NCBI GenBank assembly: GCA_944384835.1
Contig: CALWUU010000028.1
Coordinates: 52,983 to 116,982, forward strand
Length of the DNA: 64,000 nucleotides
Origin: an uncultured Clostridia bacterium
Lineage (GTDB): Bacteria; Bacillota; Clostridia; Oscillospirales; Acutalibacteraceae
Direction of reading: 5' to 3'
Shown here: in pieces, positions 47,654-57,431 of the stretch
Layout: every line of letters begins with the position of its first letter
Numbering within the stretch: the stretch's first letter is position 1
Notes under the pieces: generated by a model
What the model was told of the DNA's origin: nothing
The model's database searches: none
Seen by the model: only the letters and a program-made list of their open reading frames with translations
Translations under genes and position numbers: made by a program

Positions 47654-48988
47654 ATGGAACAAACAAAACAGAGAAAATGGCATTATGCATTTTTTATCTT
47701 AATTATGACAGGTTTGCTGTTAGGTTTCTCCAGAGGAGGACTGATGAACAGCGGCGGTTTATTCTTAACTCCAGTTGCAAATGATTTCAATGTAAATATA
47801 GGAGTATTGACCATATATTTTAGTATTTCTTCTTTGGTTTTAATGTTGGCTTTGCCTATACTTGGAAAATTTATCGGCAAAATTAATATAAAGACGCTGA
47901 TTATCGCTTCTGCTATTCTGCAAGGCGGCATATTTGCATGTTTTGGTTTGCTTTCCAATGTATGGGGATTTTATATATTGTCCATTCCAATGGCAATCGG
48001 AACGGCAATTCCGTGCCATATTCTAGGACCTGTCATTGTAAACAGCTGGTTTAAGAAAAATACAGGTTTGGCTATGGGTGTTATGATGGCAATTTCGGGA
48101 GGTATTTCCGCTGTTTTGCAGCCTCAGATCACATCTTTAATCGTAAATGTAGGTTGGAGAAATGCTTACTGGATTACAGGCGTTGCCAGTGCAGCAGTCA
48201 TGGCAATCATTGCACTTTTCTTTATCCGTCTGCCGGGTAAAAAAGGAGTTCTTCCTTATGGGATGAAAGCGGTTGTTGAACAGGGAAAACAAAATGCTTC
48301 TGAACAGCAAAAAATCCATGCAGAAGAAGGTATCAGTGTAAAATCTGCAAAGAAGTCCATTTCTCTTTACGCGCTGGTTCTCTTTATGCTGCTGTTAACA
48401 GCGATTGCAAGTTTTTCTCAGTTGATTTCTTCCTTTGTAGTTTCTAACGGATTTGATCTTTCATTTGGCGGCACATCTATGAGCCTGCAGATGACAGGAG
48501 CTTTGATCGGCGCTTTGTTCTTCGGAGCATTAAGTGATAAAATAGGCGCTAAAATATCCGTCCTGATTGCTTTATCTTTTGGTATAGCGGCATTTACTTT
48601 ATTATTGATTGCTCCTGCAAATTCAGTAGTGGTCATGGTTGCTATGGTTCTGTTTGGATTTATGACAGCATCTATGGGAACTATGGGACCGCTATTGGTA
48701 AGCGATGTGTTTGGCAGAAAAAATTATGCGGCAATTTATTCTATTGCAGCCATGGGACTGGCAATCGGCAGTATGATAGGCACGCCGTTATTGGGATTTT
48801 TGTATGACGCATTTAACAGTTATATTCCTGTTATTATTTTATTGTTAGCCATGATTGGACTGTGTGCAGGCATGATTTTCATCGCGTTTGCGTTTAAGAA
48901 ACATATGTGGAAAAAAGAAGCGCAGTTAGAGGAACAGGAACAAACAGCAAGCGAACCTATAATATTAAATCCGGAAATAGCTGAATAA
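47654..48988 (+). CDS. Major facilitator superfamily transporter (OxlT-like)
   Basis: About 444 residues with 12 predicted membrane segments. The first loop and central features (GGLFLTPVANDFNVNIGVLTIYFSI, then FFGALSDKIGAKISVLIAL) resemble the oxalate/formate antiporter-type MFS group found widely in gut Firmicutes. A central cytoplasmic loop (about 205-240) divides the halves. ATG 47654 follows AAAGGTGGAG; an earlier ATG (47630) has no ribosome binding site. It is cotranscribed with the SDR gene. Substrate unknown. Confidence 0.8.
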   Translation: MEQTKQRKWHYAFFILIMTGLLLGFSRGGLMNSGGLFLTPVANDFNVNIGVLTIYFSISSLVLMLALPILGKFIGKINIKTLIIASAILQGGIFACFGLLSNVWGFYILSIPMAIGTAIPCHILGPVIVNSWFKKNTGLAMGVMMAISGGISAVLQPQITSLIVNVGWRNAYWITGVASAAVMAIIALFFIRLPGKKGVLPYGMKAVVEQGKQNASEQQKIHAEEGISVKSAKKSISLYALVLFMLLLTAIASFSQLISSFVVSNGFDLSFGGTSMSLQMTGALIGALFFGALSDKIGAKISVLIALSFGIAAFTLLLIAPANSVVVMVAMVLFGFMTASMGTMGPLLVSDVFGRKNYAAIYSIAAMGLAIGSMIGTPLLGFLYDAFNSYIPVIILLLAMIGLCAGMIFIAFAFKKHMWKKEAQLEEQEQTASEPIILNPEIAE

Positions 48989-48990
48989 AG

Positions 48991-49030
48991 CAAACCTCTT
49001 AAATTAATTACTTTAAGAGGTTTTATTTTT
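48991..49030 (+). terminator. Terminator of the SDR-MFS operon
   Basis: AAACCTCTTAAA / TTTAAGAGGTTTT with an 8-nt loop and a long T tail. Confidence 0.85.
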
Positions 49031-49129
49031 TTATTTGTCTTTCAACAGTTATTATATTACCGTGGAAATATATTCAATTTTGCTGTACGATAAAAATGAT
49101 TCTATAAATGTAAATGCAGGATAGATTTG

Positions 49130-49400
49130 ATTTAATAAAGAATTAAAATTTTGACTGTTAAGAAAATGTTTTCGGAAATATCAGTTAAAAATTGCAACGC
49201 AATGTTTCTATGCTATGATAGCCTATCAATAACCATAAAATCAAAAACGTTGATTGTTAATAAAAAGGTTATATTATTGAGATGTAAGAACCTGCAATAG
49301 TATCAAAGTCAAAGATTTTGGCTATTGGCCAGAACCTTGTAACGTTTATCAGTTAGAAATTGCTTCACAATTTCTTTTATGTTATAATATTTTAATATAA
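49130..49400 (+). repeat. Dispersed intergenic element carrying tandem promoters, mnmG copy
   Basis: Two related promoter units lie in the 440-bp gap before mnmG. The first is TTGCAA (49192-49197), 16 bp, TATGAT (49214-49219), within a 28-bp block (49176-49203) identical to the hisS copy. The second is TTGCTT (49360-49365), 17 bp, TATAAT (49383-49388), in a related context (TATCAGTTAGAAATTGC). Between them, AAGATTTTGGCTATTGGCCA and CCAGAACCTTGTAAC align with the hisS element. The rest of the gap holds no gene. Confidence 0.65.
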
Positions 49401-49428
49401 ATTTACAAGTTTAGAGGAGGCTCTCCAT

Positions 49429-51294
49429 TTGAATTATCATGCCGGAACTTACGATGTGATCGTAATAGGTGCAGGTCATGCAGGTATTGAAGCAGCGCTT
49501 GCTTCTGCACGACTTGGCTGTAAAACAGTTATTTTTACAATCAATATGGACGCTGTAGGCAACTGCCCATGCAATCCGTCAATCGGAGGAACTGCAAAAG
49601 GTCATTTGGTACGTGAAATAGATGCCCTTGGAGGTGAAATGGGCCGCACTGCGGATGCCTCTTTTATTCAAAGCCGTATGTTAAATTTAGGCAAGGGTCC
49701 TGCCGTTCATTCTTTACGGGCCCAAATTGACCGCAGAGAATACAGCAAGATTATGAAGCATAAATTAGAATTACAGGAGAATCTCCATTTAAAACAAGCG
49801 GAAATTATATCCATTGATAAAAAGGAAGACGGTACTTGGCAGGCTGTTACCCAAATGAATGCAGTTTATCAGGCCAAAGCAGTGATTATTGCGACAGGTA
49901 CCTTCTTAGGCGGCAGAATCTATGTAGGAGAAGTAAATTATGCCGGGGGACCTGACGGATTATTTCCTGCCAATCAATTGGGAGGCTCCTTAAAGCAATT
50001 GGGACTGCGTTTACGTAGGTTTAAAACGGGAACTCCGGCTCGTGTGCTGCGTTCCAGCATTGATTTTACGAATTTGGAAGAACAGCGCGGAGACGAACCG
50101 GTAGTGCCGTTTTCTTACGATACATTAGAGCCGGGAGAAAATAAAGTAACTTGCCATGTGGCTTGGACCAATGAAGATACCAAAAAAGTGATTTTAGAAA
50201 ATATTCATCGCTCTCCGCTTTACAGCGGTCAAATTGAAGGGGTAGGACCGCGTTATTGTCCAAGCTTGGAAGATAAAATTGTACGCTTTGCAGACAAAGA
50301 ACGTCACCAAGTATTTATAGAACCATGTGGTTTGGATACGGAAGAAATGTATCTGCAGGGAATGTCTTCTTCTCTGCCTGAAGAAGTACAATTGGCTTTT
50401 TATCGTACTGTAAAAGGACTGGAGCATGTTGAAATTATGCGGTGCGCATATGCCATAGAATATGACTGTGTAGACCCGCTGCAAATGGAAGCGACTTTGG
50501 AATTTCAAGATATTCCGGGATTATACGGTGCAGGACAATTTAACGGCAGTTCAGGATATGAGGAGGCTGCGGCGCAAGGATTGGTAGCAGGTATTAATGC
50601 TGCCCATAAAATTCAGGGAAAAGCACCGTTTATTTTGGACAGAGCTTCTTCCTATATCGGCACATTAATTGACGATTTAATTACAAAAGGTGTAACGGAT
50701 CCGTATCGTATGATGACTTCCCGTTCTGAATATCGTTTGGTATTGCGTCAAGATAATGCCGATGAGAGGCTCACTCCCAAAGGAAGAGAAATTGGTCTAA
50801 TCGGGGATGACCGTTGGAATCGTTTTACAGAAAAGCAGCGTCAAAAAGAACAGGAGTATGCCCGTGCGAAAAAGACGGTGATTCCTCCGTCTGAAAAAGT
50901 AAACGATATTTTAGTTGCATGCGGTACTACGCCAATTCAAACAGGTACAAGATTAATTGATTTGATTCGCCGTCCTCAATTAAATTATGAAGTGCTGACC
51001 GAGGTGGATCCGGAACGTCCGGATTATCCCAAAGCTGTATTCGAAGGCGCTGAAATTGAAATGAAATATGACGGTTATATCAAGCGTCAAAAAGCAGATA
51101 TTGAAGAAATGCGCCGTCTGGAGCAAAAAGTGCTGCCGAAAGATGTGAATTATCATGAATTGGTTGGTTTAAGAAAAGAAGCCCAAGAAAAATTACAACA
51201 GGTAAAGCCTGCGAATATTGGTCAGGCGTCTCGTATTTCAGGCGTCAGTCCCGCAGATATATCCGTTTTGTTGATTTGGCTGAGCAAATTATGA
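49429..51294 (+). CDS. mnmG: tRNA uridine-5-carboxymethylaminomethyl modification enzyme MnmG
   Basis: A 621-residue FAD enzyme partner of MnmE. The N-terminal dinucleotide-binding motif is VIGAGHAGIEAA, followed by the family stretch CNPSIGGTAKGHLVREIDALGG and the second nucleotide motif with IIATGTFLGG. The C-terminal helical domain binds MnmE and tRNA. The start is TTG 49429 with GAGGAGG 8 nt upstream. The length is full. Confidence 0.96.
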   Translation: MNYHAGTYDVIVIGAGHAGIEAALASARLGCKTVIFTINMDAVGNCPCNPSIGGTAKGHLVREIDALGGEMGRTADASFIQSRMLNLGKGPAVHSLRAQIDRREYSKIMKHKLELQENLHLKQAEIISIDKKEDGTWQAVTQMNAVYQAKAVIIATGTFLGGRIYVGEVNYAGGPDGLFPANQLGGSLKQLGLRLRRFKTGTPARVLRSSIDFTNLEEQRGDEPVVPFSYDTLEPGENKVTCHVAWTNEDTKKVILENIHRSPLYSGQIEGVGPRYCPSLEDKIVRFADKERHQVFIEPCGLDTEEMYLQGMSSSLPEEVQLAFYRTVKGLEHVEIMRCAYAIEYDCVDPLQMEATLEFQDIPGLYGAGQFNGSSGYEEAAAQGLVAGINAAHKIQGKAPFILDRASSYIGTLIDDLITKGVTDPYRMMTSRSEYRLVLRQDNADERLTPKGREIGLIGDDRWNRFTEKQRQKEQEYARAKKTVIPPSEKVNDILVACGTTPIQTGTRLIDLIRRPQLNYEVLTEVDPERPDYPKAVFEGAEIEMKYDGYIKRQKADIEEMRRLEQKVLPKDVNYHELVGLRKEAQEKLQQVKPANIGQASRISGVSPADISVLLIWLSKL

Positions 51295-51384
51295 TATTGC
51301 ATAGAAGATAAGCGATAAGTATATACTAAAATCTTGAAGAGATTTCGTCATAATAAAATGACGTTTCTGAGAGGAGGGAAACCC

Positions 51385-52338
51385 TTGGAAAAACAATCAA
51401 AAGTTAAAAATTTCTTCAAGTTTTGCAAATTGTTTATCACAAGAAGTTTTGGGCATGGTATTATGGGCAGAGGCGCTGAACTTGCTTATTATTTTCTGTT
51501 TTCATTTTTGCCGCTTATTATTTTTGTGGCAGCATTGATTTCTGCCATGAATATAGATATTTCATCTTTTTCAGGCTTAGAAAGATTGATTCCTCAAGAT
51601 GTTTTAAATATAATTTCTGAGTATTATCATTATATTTTCGGCGCTCAGAATACGGGATTAATGATTTCAGGATTAGTACTTAGCGTCTATTTCTCATCTG
51701 CCGCGGTACGTTCATTGATGAGAGGTCTTGATATCGCTTACCATGTCAAGGAAAACAGGTCGTTTATAAGAAAATTAATCATGTCTATTTTCTTTGCAAT
51801 TATCTTATTGCTTATGATATCGCTGAGCATGGTAGTTTTGGTTGCCGGCGGTAAAATTATAGAATTAATCATATATGTGTTCCCTGAATACGAGGGATTT
51901 GAGTTTGTGACTAACATATTGCGCTTTGCATTGCCAATTGTTCCTATGCTGTTTGTACTTGTATTACTGTTTATGTTTGTGCCCAATCAAAAAGTAAAAT
52001 TCCGTGAGGCAATTCCAGGCGCATTATTCAGCTTAATTGCTTGGATGGTAGTTTCCGCTATCTTTTCACTTTATGTTTCTACTTTGGGCAATTATTCTGT
52101 ATTATATGGCTCTTTGGGCGCTATTATTGTATTAATGCTTTGGTTTTACTTAATCGGGATGATATTTGTAATGGGCGGCGAATTAAACGCGTTATTATTT
52201 GAATGGAACAATAAAACACCTGAGCCCCGTACTATGAATATAAAATTCTTGGTGAAATCAAAAGGAAAACTGGTAAGATCCTTGCAGCATTTCCGTACTG
52301 GGGATAAAGATAAATCGGAGAAAAAAGATAAAAAATAA
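51385..52338 (+). CDS. YihY/BrkB family inner-membrane protein
   Basis: About 317 residues with six membrane segments. Family features include GRGAELAYYFLFSFLPLIIF near the start and the C-terminal LGAIIVLMLWFYLIGMIFVMGGELNA. Once labelled ribonuclease BN, this family is a membrane protein group of unknown role. I place the start at TTG 51385, 6 nt after GAGGAGGG; an upstream TTG lacks a ribosome binding site. The tail is Lys-rich. It sits between mnmG and rsmG, 13 bp before the latter. Confidence 0.85.
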   Translation: MEKQSKVKNFFKFCKLFITRSFGHGIMGRGAELAYYFLFSFLPLIIFVAALISAMNIDISSFSGLERLIPQDVLNIISEYYHYIFGAQNTGLMISGLVLSVYFSSAAVRSLMRGLDIAYHVKENRSFIRKLIMSIFFAIILLLMISLSMVVLVAGGKIIELIIYVFPEYEGFEFVTNILRFALPIVPMLFVLVLLFMFVPNQKVKFREAIPGALFSLIAWMVVSAIFSLYVSTLGNYSVLYGSLGAIIVLMLWFYLIGMIFVMGGELNALLFEWNNKTPEPRTMNIKFLVKSKGKLVRSLQHFRTGDKDKSEKKDKK

Positions 52339-52351
52339 CAGAGGAGAACCT

Positions 52352-53065
52352 ATGGAAGATATCAGAGCATTTTTGGCAGAAAATGCTGAGAAAATGGGGA
52401 TTTGCTTAACAGATGAGCAAACAGAAAAATTTCAGACTTATGCAGAATTGTTGGTGGAATGGAACGAAAAAATGAATTTGACAGCAATTAAAGACCCAAA
52501 AGAAATTGCTGTGAAACATTTTGTAGACAGCCTTACTGTTTTTTCCTGTATCAAGCCGAAAAAAGAAGCGAAAGTCATTGATGTAGGAAGCGGAGCGGGT
52601 TTTCCGGGTATTCCAATGAAACTATATCGGGAAGACATTAAATTGACTTTATTGGACAGTTTAAATAAACGTCTTACTTTTTTGGAGGAAGTCAGCAATC
52701 GCTTGCATTTGGATACAAAACGCATCCACGCAAGAGCAGAAGAAGCAGGCAGAGATTTAGATTTGCGCATGAAATTTGATATTGCAACAGCCAGAGCAGT
52801 AGCGCCTTTGAACGTGCTTTGTGAGTATTGTCTGCCGTTTGTACGTTTAGGAGGAGTCTTTGCAGCGATGAAAGGTCCTAATGCAGAGGAAGAATTGGAA
52901 GGCGCCAAAAACGCAATACAGGTACTTGGCTGTGAATTGGAAGAGATGAAAACATTTACATTGCCTGATGACAGCAAAAGAGCTGTTTTAATCATAAGAC
53001 GTAAAAAGTCGTTTTCAGGAGAATTTCCAAGACACGGTTCAAAAATTGCAAAAAAGCCTTTATAA
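52352..53065 (+). CDS. rsmG: 16S rRNA (guanine527-N7)-methyltransferase RsmG
   Basis: A 237-residue SAM-dependent methyltransferase. The core motif DVGSGAGFPGIPMKL (about 73-87) and the WNEKMNLTAI segment at residues 34-43 are diagnostic. It methylates G527 in the 530 loop of 16S rRNA; loss gives low-level streptomycin resistance in known bacteria. AGAGGAGAACCT precedes the ATG. The position before noc/parAB is the conserved one. Confidence 0.95.
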   Translation: MEDIRAFLAENAEKMGICLTDEQTEKFQTYAELLVEWNEKMNLTAIKDPKEIAVKHFVDSLTVFSCIKPKKEAKVIDVGSGAGFPGIPMKLYREDIKLTLLDSLNKRLTFLEEVSNRLHLDTKRIHARAEEAGRDLDLRMKFDIATARAVAPLNVLCEYCLPFVRLGGVFAAMKGPNAEEELEGAKNAIQVLGCELEEMKTFTLPDDSKRAVLIIRRKKSFSGEFPRHGSKIAKKPL

Positions 53066-53216
53066 GCGACATAATTGTAAAGAAACATACAGAAATATTT
53101 TTTTATACCACTAAAATTTCTACATAAAACGCATTACTTCCATGATAATCTGAATACACACATTAATTGTAATAATTTGGAAATTAATTTTGTATTCACG
53201 TTGGAGGTGGTGCGTT

Positions 53217-54044
53217 TTGTTGATTTTATCACAAGAAAAGAGAAAAGTAGTTGAAATACCAATTGAGAGGATTGTACCAAATCCATCTCAGCCAAGAAGA
53301 ATTTTTACACAGACTGAGTTGGACAACCTTTCAAACAGCATCAAAGAAAGCGGATTATTACAGCCGCTGACAGTACGCCGTATAGGTGCAAATCAATACG
53401 AGCTAATTGCAGGGGAACGCAGACTAAGAGCATGCCGCATTGCCGGATTTAAAACGGTTTCATGCATTATCAATGATTGTGATGAAAGGCAATCTGCAAT
53501 TTATGCAATGCTGGAAAACTTACAACGGCAGGATTTGCAGCTGTTTGAAGAAGCTGAGGGAATTGCACGTTTGATTTCCGAATGGGGGGTTACTCAGGAA
53601 GAAGCAGCAATCCGTTTGGGAAAAAGCCAGTCTGCAATTGCCAATAAGTTAAGATTGTTAAAATTATCATTGGAAGACCGTAAAAAAATAGCAGAGGCAG
53701 GTCTTACAGAACGCCATGCGAGAGCATTGCTTAGAATTCCAAACCAAGCTTTGCGCAGCAAAGTGCTGGATACCATTATAACAAATGGTTATAATGTACA
53801 GCGTACAGACGATTACATAGAACAGCTGCTTACTTTAAAGGAAGCTGAAGTAAAGCCAAAAAGCAAAGGAAAACGTACTTTTATTGTAAAAGATATTCGT
53901 ATTTTTATGAATACAATCAATCATGCAATTGAAACCATGAAACTTTCCGGTATTCAAGCTGTTACTCATAAAAATGAAACTGAAGATTATATCGAGTGTA
54001 TTGTCAGAATACCGAAAGCAAAATCATCCACCGCTGCTTCTTAA
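53217..54044 (+). CDS. noc: Nucleoid occlusion protein Noc (ParB family)
   Basis: About 275 residues. It has the ParB N-terminal domain (IPIERIVPNPSQPRRIF; LIAGERRLRACRIAG; ENLQRQDLQLFEEAEGI) and the central helix-turn-helix (GVTQEEAAIRLGKSQSAIANKLRLL). Noc proteins bind their own sites and block Z-ring assembly over the nucleoid. The position just upstream of soj-spo0J, with a second ParB further on, supports Noc rather than Spo0J. The start is TTG 53217 (or 53220) behind GGAGGTGG. Confidence 0.88.
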   Translation: MLILSQEKRKVVEIPIERIVPNPSQPRRIFTQTELDNLSNSIKESGLLQPLTVRRIGANQYELIAGERRLRACRIAGFKTVSCIINDCDERQSAIYAMLENLQRQDLQLFEEAEGIARLISEWGVTQEEAAIRLGKSQSAIANKLRLLKLSLEDRKKIAEAGLTERHARALLRIPNQALRSKVLDTIITNGYNVQRTDDYIEQLLTLKEAEVKPKSKGKRTFIVKDIRIFMNTINHAIETMKLSGIQAVTHKNETEDYIECIVRIPKAKSSTAAS

Positions 54045-54074
54045 ATGCAATTTATGCAGCAGGTACCATTTGTT

Positions 54075-54101
54075 ATACAACACACTGCTTGTGTGTTGTA
54101 T
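54075..54101. repeat. Perfect palindromic hairpin after noc
   Basis: ATACAACACAC / GTGTGTTGTAT, an 11-bp perfect stem with a TGCTT loop, 31 bp after the noc stop. No T run follows immediately, so its function is uncertain. Confidence 0.5.
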
Positions 54102-54154
54102 TCTAAATTTTTAAATTTGCTTACGAGAAACCCTTTCTTTCTTTCCATAACTTT

Positions 54155-54196
54155 GGAAAAGCCGTGTACAGGTAACTGTATGCGGCTTTTTCCATT
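54155..54196 (+). terminator. Terminator between noc and soj
   Basis: GGAAAAGCCG / CGGCTTTTTCC stem with a 19-nt loop, itself with a small internal GTACAG/CTGTA pairing. Confidence 0.7.
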
Positions 54197-54225
54197 TGTG
54201 TTAATGCATATCATTGTTTACCAAA

Positions 54226-54241
54226 TGTTTCACGTGAAACA
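54226..54241. other. parS site 1
   Basis: TGTTTCACGTGAAACA, a perfect 16-bp palindrome identical to the bacterial parS consensus. It is the nucleation site for Spo0J (ParB) spreading, 115 bp before soj. Confidence 0.95.
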
Positions 54242-54355
54242 TTTTTGTTTTTCTGAGAAATACTCTTTTCCTTCTATATAAAAAATGGTATAATAAATAG
54301 ACAATTATAGTTCAAAGAACTTTGATGTTGCATCAGTTACATAGGAGGAAACAGC

Positions 54356-55123
54356 ATGGGCAAAATTATTGCCATTGCAAACCAAAAAGGCGGAGTAGGC
54401 AAAACAACTACATCTGTCAATTTGGCTGCAGCAATGGGCAGCAATCAAAAGAAAACTTTGCTGGTAGATATGGATCCTCAAGGGAATTCTTCCAGTGGTT
54501 TGGGAATTGACCGAAGATCATTAGAAAATTCTGTATATGAAGTATTGGTTGGGCAAGAACAGCCAAAAGAAGTCATTCAATCCACAGAATTTGAATGTTT
54601 GGATATTCTTCCTTCCAGCATTGATTTAGCAGCGGCAGAAATAGAGTTGGTATCGTTAGAAAAACGAGAAGCTATTTTAAAAAATGCATTGCTGCCTCTT
54701 AGAAGCGAATACGAGTATATTTTTATAGATTGTCCTCCTTCTTTAGGTATCATAACAACCAATGCGCTTTGTGTGGCTGATACTTTATTGGTGCCGATTC
54801 AGTGTGAATACTACGCATTAGAGGGACTTTCACAATTGATGAATACGGTTCGCAGGGTAAAACGTCAATATAACGAACATTTAGAGTTGGAAGGCGTACT
54901 TTTGACTATGTATGACGGAAGACTAAATTTAACACAGCAGGTAGTAGAGGAAGTTAAGAAATATTTTCCGAAAAAAGTGTTCAAAACAGTAATACCTCGT
55001 TCCGTCCGTCTTTCCGAAGCGCCAAGCTTCGGTATGCCGATACAGTATTATGATAAAAGCTCAAAAGGCGCTAAAGCTTACAATGAGTTGGCGGAAGAAA
55101 TCATTCGTGAAAACCAAAAATAA
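54356..55123 (+). CDS. soj: Chromosome-partitioning ATPase Soj (ParA)
   Basis: A 255-residue ParA ATPase. It shows the deviant Walker A KGGVGKTT (about 11-18), [11 protein letters not shown], and [15 protein letters not shown]. Soj binds DNA nonspecifically in the ATP form and works with Spo0J on origin segregation and DnaA control. AGGAGG is 7-8 nt before the ATG. It is followed at 20 bp by spo0J. Confidence 0.95.
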   Translation: MGKIIAIANQKGGVGKTTTSVNLAAAMGSNQKKTLLVDMDPQGNSSSGLGIDRRSLENSVYEVLVGQEQPKEVIQSTEFECLDILPSSIDLAAAEIELVSLEKREAILKNALLPLRSEYEYIFIDCPPSLGIITTNALCVADTLLVPIQCEYYALEGLSQLMNTVRRVKRQYNEHLELEGVLLTMYDGRLNLTQQVVEEVKKYFPKKVFKTVIPRSVRLSEAPSFGMPIQYYDKSSKGAKAYNELAEEIIRENQK

Positions 55124-55143
55124 GAAGGTGAAATAAATTTATT

Positions 55144-56010
55144 ATGGCATTGAAAAAGAAAAGTGGACTTGGAAAAGGTCTGGACGCTATTTTTGCAGAA
55201 AATGATACAGAAGCAAATTCCTCTTCTACCGTGATGCTTCGTTTGGATGAAATTGAACCCAATCGAAATCAGCCAAGAAAAGAATTTAATGAAGAAGCTT
55301 TAACGGAATTAGCAGATTCCATTGCTCAGCATGGCGTGATACAGCCGTTGTTGGTACGGCCTCTGATGGGAGGGGGATATCAGATTGTAGCGGGTGAACG
55401 CCGCTGGAGAGCTTCCAGACGTGCAGGTTTATCTGAAGTGCCTGCGGTGATTAAAGAACTCACTGATAATGAAGTAATGGAAATTGCTCTGATAGAAAAT
55501 TTGCAAAGGGAGGACCTGACCCCGTGGGAAGAAGCTTTGGGCTACCAAACTTTAATTGATACCTATGGTTTTACACAAGAAGAAGTAGCAAAGTCTATGG
55601 GAAAATCACGTCCGGCAATTACAAATAGTTTACGGTTGCTTCAGTTGCCAAAGACCGTTGCAGAGTTTCTAAAAAGCGGAGATATCTCTGCAGGTCATGC
55701 AAGAGCTTTGTTGGGTTTAAAAGATGAAAAAGTAATGCTGACTCTTGCAAAGAAAGTTATGCAGGAGGACCTTTCTGTTCGTGAGCTGGAACAGCTGGTA
55801 AAAGCAGAAAACGAACAAAAGCCTGAAAAAGCAATCAAAACTTCTAGGCCTAAGACAAAATATTTTCAGGAAGTAGAGTTGGCGCTTCATGATCATTTAG
55901 GAAGAAAGGTCAGCGTAGAAGGTACAAAAAAACGCGGTGTGCTACAAATTGAATTTTATGGAGAAGAAGATTTGGCGGAACTGATTAAAAACTTACATCT
56001 TGATGCATAA
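55144..56010 (+). CDS. spo0J: Chromosome-partitioning protein Spo0J (ParB)
   Basis: A 288-residue ParB CTPase that loads at parS and recruits condensin. The N-terminus has the Soj-activating LGKGLDAIFAEN. Next come the ParB/CTP motifs (LVRPLMGGGYQIVAGERRWRA; IENLQREDLTPWEEA), a helix-turn-helix (FTQEEVAKSMGKSRPAITNSL) and a dimerisation C-terminus. The gene stops only 12 bp before a second parS. Confidence 0.95.
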   Translation: MALKKKSGLGKGLDAIFAENDTEANSSSTVMLRLDEIEPNRNQPRKEFNEEALTELADSIAQHGVIQPLLVRPLMGGGYQIVAGERRWRASRRAGLSEVPAVIKELTDNEVMEIALIENLQREDLTPWEEALGYQTLIDTYGFTQEEVAKSMGKSRPAITNSLRLLQLPKTVAEFLKSGDISAGHARALLGLKDEKVMLTLAKKVMQEDLSVRELEQLVKAENEQKPEKAIKTSRPKTKYFQEVELALHDHLGRKVSVEGTKKRGVLQIEFYGEEDLAELIKNLHLDA

Positions 56011-56022
56011 TGATAAACAGAA

Positions 56023-56038
56023 TGTTTCACGTGAAACA
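56023..56038. other. parS site 2
   Basis: A second perfect TGTTTCACGTGAAACA, 1.8 kb from the first, between spo0J and serS. Confidence 0.95.
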
Positions 56039-56073
56039 TTCTAATATACATATTGATTAGAGGAGAAACAAGC

Positions 56074-57357
56074 ATGTTAGATATTAAAGTAATACGAAGT
56101 AATCCGGATGCGGTAAAACAGGCGATGAAAACCCGTAATATGGATGCGGATGCAATTATAGATGAAATTTTAGAGATAGACGTACAAAGAAGAAAGATTA
56201 CAGGAGAAGTAGAAGCAAAAAAAGCAGAACAAAATGCAGATACAAAACAAATTCCTATATTAAAAAAAGAGGGAAAAGATACTGCAGCTCTGATGGAACA
56301 ATTGAAAAAGCTGTCTGATGAAATTAAAATATTAGACAGTCAGCTTTCTGATTTGGAGAAAAAACAGACAGATATTTTATTGTCTATTCCAAATATACCA
56401 AGCCAAACAACGCCTGTTGGCAAAGACGACAGCGAAAATGTTGAAATTCGCAGATGGGGAGAGCCAAAAAACTTTGATTTTGAAATTAAAGCCCATTGGG
56501 ATATTGGAAAGGATTTAAATATATTAGATCCGGAAACAGCAGCTAAAGTGACGGGAGCGAGATTCCATTTTTACCGCAATCTTGGAGCAAAACTGGAACG
56601 CGCCATTATTAACTTCTATTTAAATACTCATAGCCAGCATGGATATGAAGAAATTTTACCGCCGTTCATTGTAAATCGCTCTTCTATGATTGGCACAGGA
56701 CAGCTTCCAAAATTTGAAGAGGATGCATTCCGTTTGGCAACAAAAGTATCAGAAGAAGATTATTTTTTGATTCCGACTGCTGAAGTTCCTGTTACCAATA
56801 TGTATCGCAATGAAATTTTAGACGGCAGTAAACTTCCTATAAAACATTGCGCATACTCCGCTTGCTTCCGTGCAGAGGCAGGTTCTGCCGGAAGGGATAC
56901 CCGCGGCTTGATTCGTCAGCATCAGTTTAATAAAGTAGAGCTTGTGAAATTTGTTGATCCTGAAACTTCTTATCAAGAGCTGGAGGAACTTACCAACGAT
57001 GCGGAACGCGTATTACAGGCTCTCGGTCTGCCGTATCGCGTGATTAACCTTGTAACGGGAGATATTGGCTTCTCATCTGCAAAAACCTATGACATTGAAG
57101 TTTGGATGCCTTCTTACGGACGCTATGTAGAGATTTCTTCTTGCTCTAACTTTGAAGATTTCCAAGCCCGCCGCGCAGGAATTCGTTTTAAACACAATCC
57201 AAGAGATAAGGCTCAGTATGTGCATACATTAAACGGCTCCGGCGTTGCAGTTGGCAGAACAGTAGCAGCTATTTTAGAAAACTATCAAAATGCAGACGGC
57301 AGCGTTACCGTGCCGGAAGTATTGCGTCCGTATATGGGTGTGGATATTATTAAATAA
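56074..57357 (+). CDS. serS: Seryl-tRNA synthetase
   Basis: A 427-residue class II synthetase. The N-terminal long coiled-coil arm (about 30-105) binds the tRNA-Ser variable loop. Catalytic motifs are [12 protein letters not shown], motif 2 ([22 protein letters not shown]) and motif 3 ([16 protein letters not shown]). ATG 56074 (MLDIKVIRS) has AGGAGAA upstream. It is the usual gene after parAB in many Firmicutes. No T-box leader is present. Confidence 0.96.
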   Translation: MLDIKVIRSNPDAVKQAMKTRNMDADAIIDEILEIDVQRRKITGEVEAKKAEQNADTKQIPILKKEGKDTAALMEQLKKLSDEIKILDSQLSDLEKKQTDILLSIPNIPSQTTPVGKDDSENVEIRRWGEPKNFDFEIKAHWDIGKDLNILDPETAAKVTGARFHFYRNLGAKLERAIINFYLNTHSQHGYEEILPPFIVNRSSMIGTGQLPKFEEDAFRLATKVSEEDYFLIPTAEVPVTNMYRNEILDGSKLPIKHCAYSACFRAEAGSAGRDTRGLIRQHQFNKVELVKFVDPETSYQELEELTNDAERVLQALGLPYRVINLVTGDIGFSSAKTYDIEVWMPSYGRYVEISSCSNFEDFQARRAGIRFKHNPRDKAQYVHTLNGSGVAVGRTVAAILENYQNADGSVTVPEVLRPYMGVDIIK

Positions 57358-57365
57358 TATGGTAT

Positions 57366-57404
57366 GAAAAGGGAAACAAGGACGAGTTGTTTCTCTTTTC
57401 TTTA
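57366..57404 (+). terminator. Terminator after serS
   Basis: AAAAGGGAAACAA / TTGTTTCTCTTTT with a G-T wobble, followed by CTTT. Confidence 0.7.
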
Positions 57405-57431
57405 TATCATGAAAAAGGATAGTGTGCAGTT

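Noticed and set aside
46818..48988. SDR plus MFS pair as a bile-acid (bai-type) module
   Set aside because: The fold-level resemblance is too general; no CoA ligase, flavoprotein or other bai genes are present.
52438..53088. A 216-residue open frame antisense to rsmG
   Set aside because: rsmG has every family motif on the plus strand; the antisense frame has no recognisable features.
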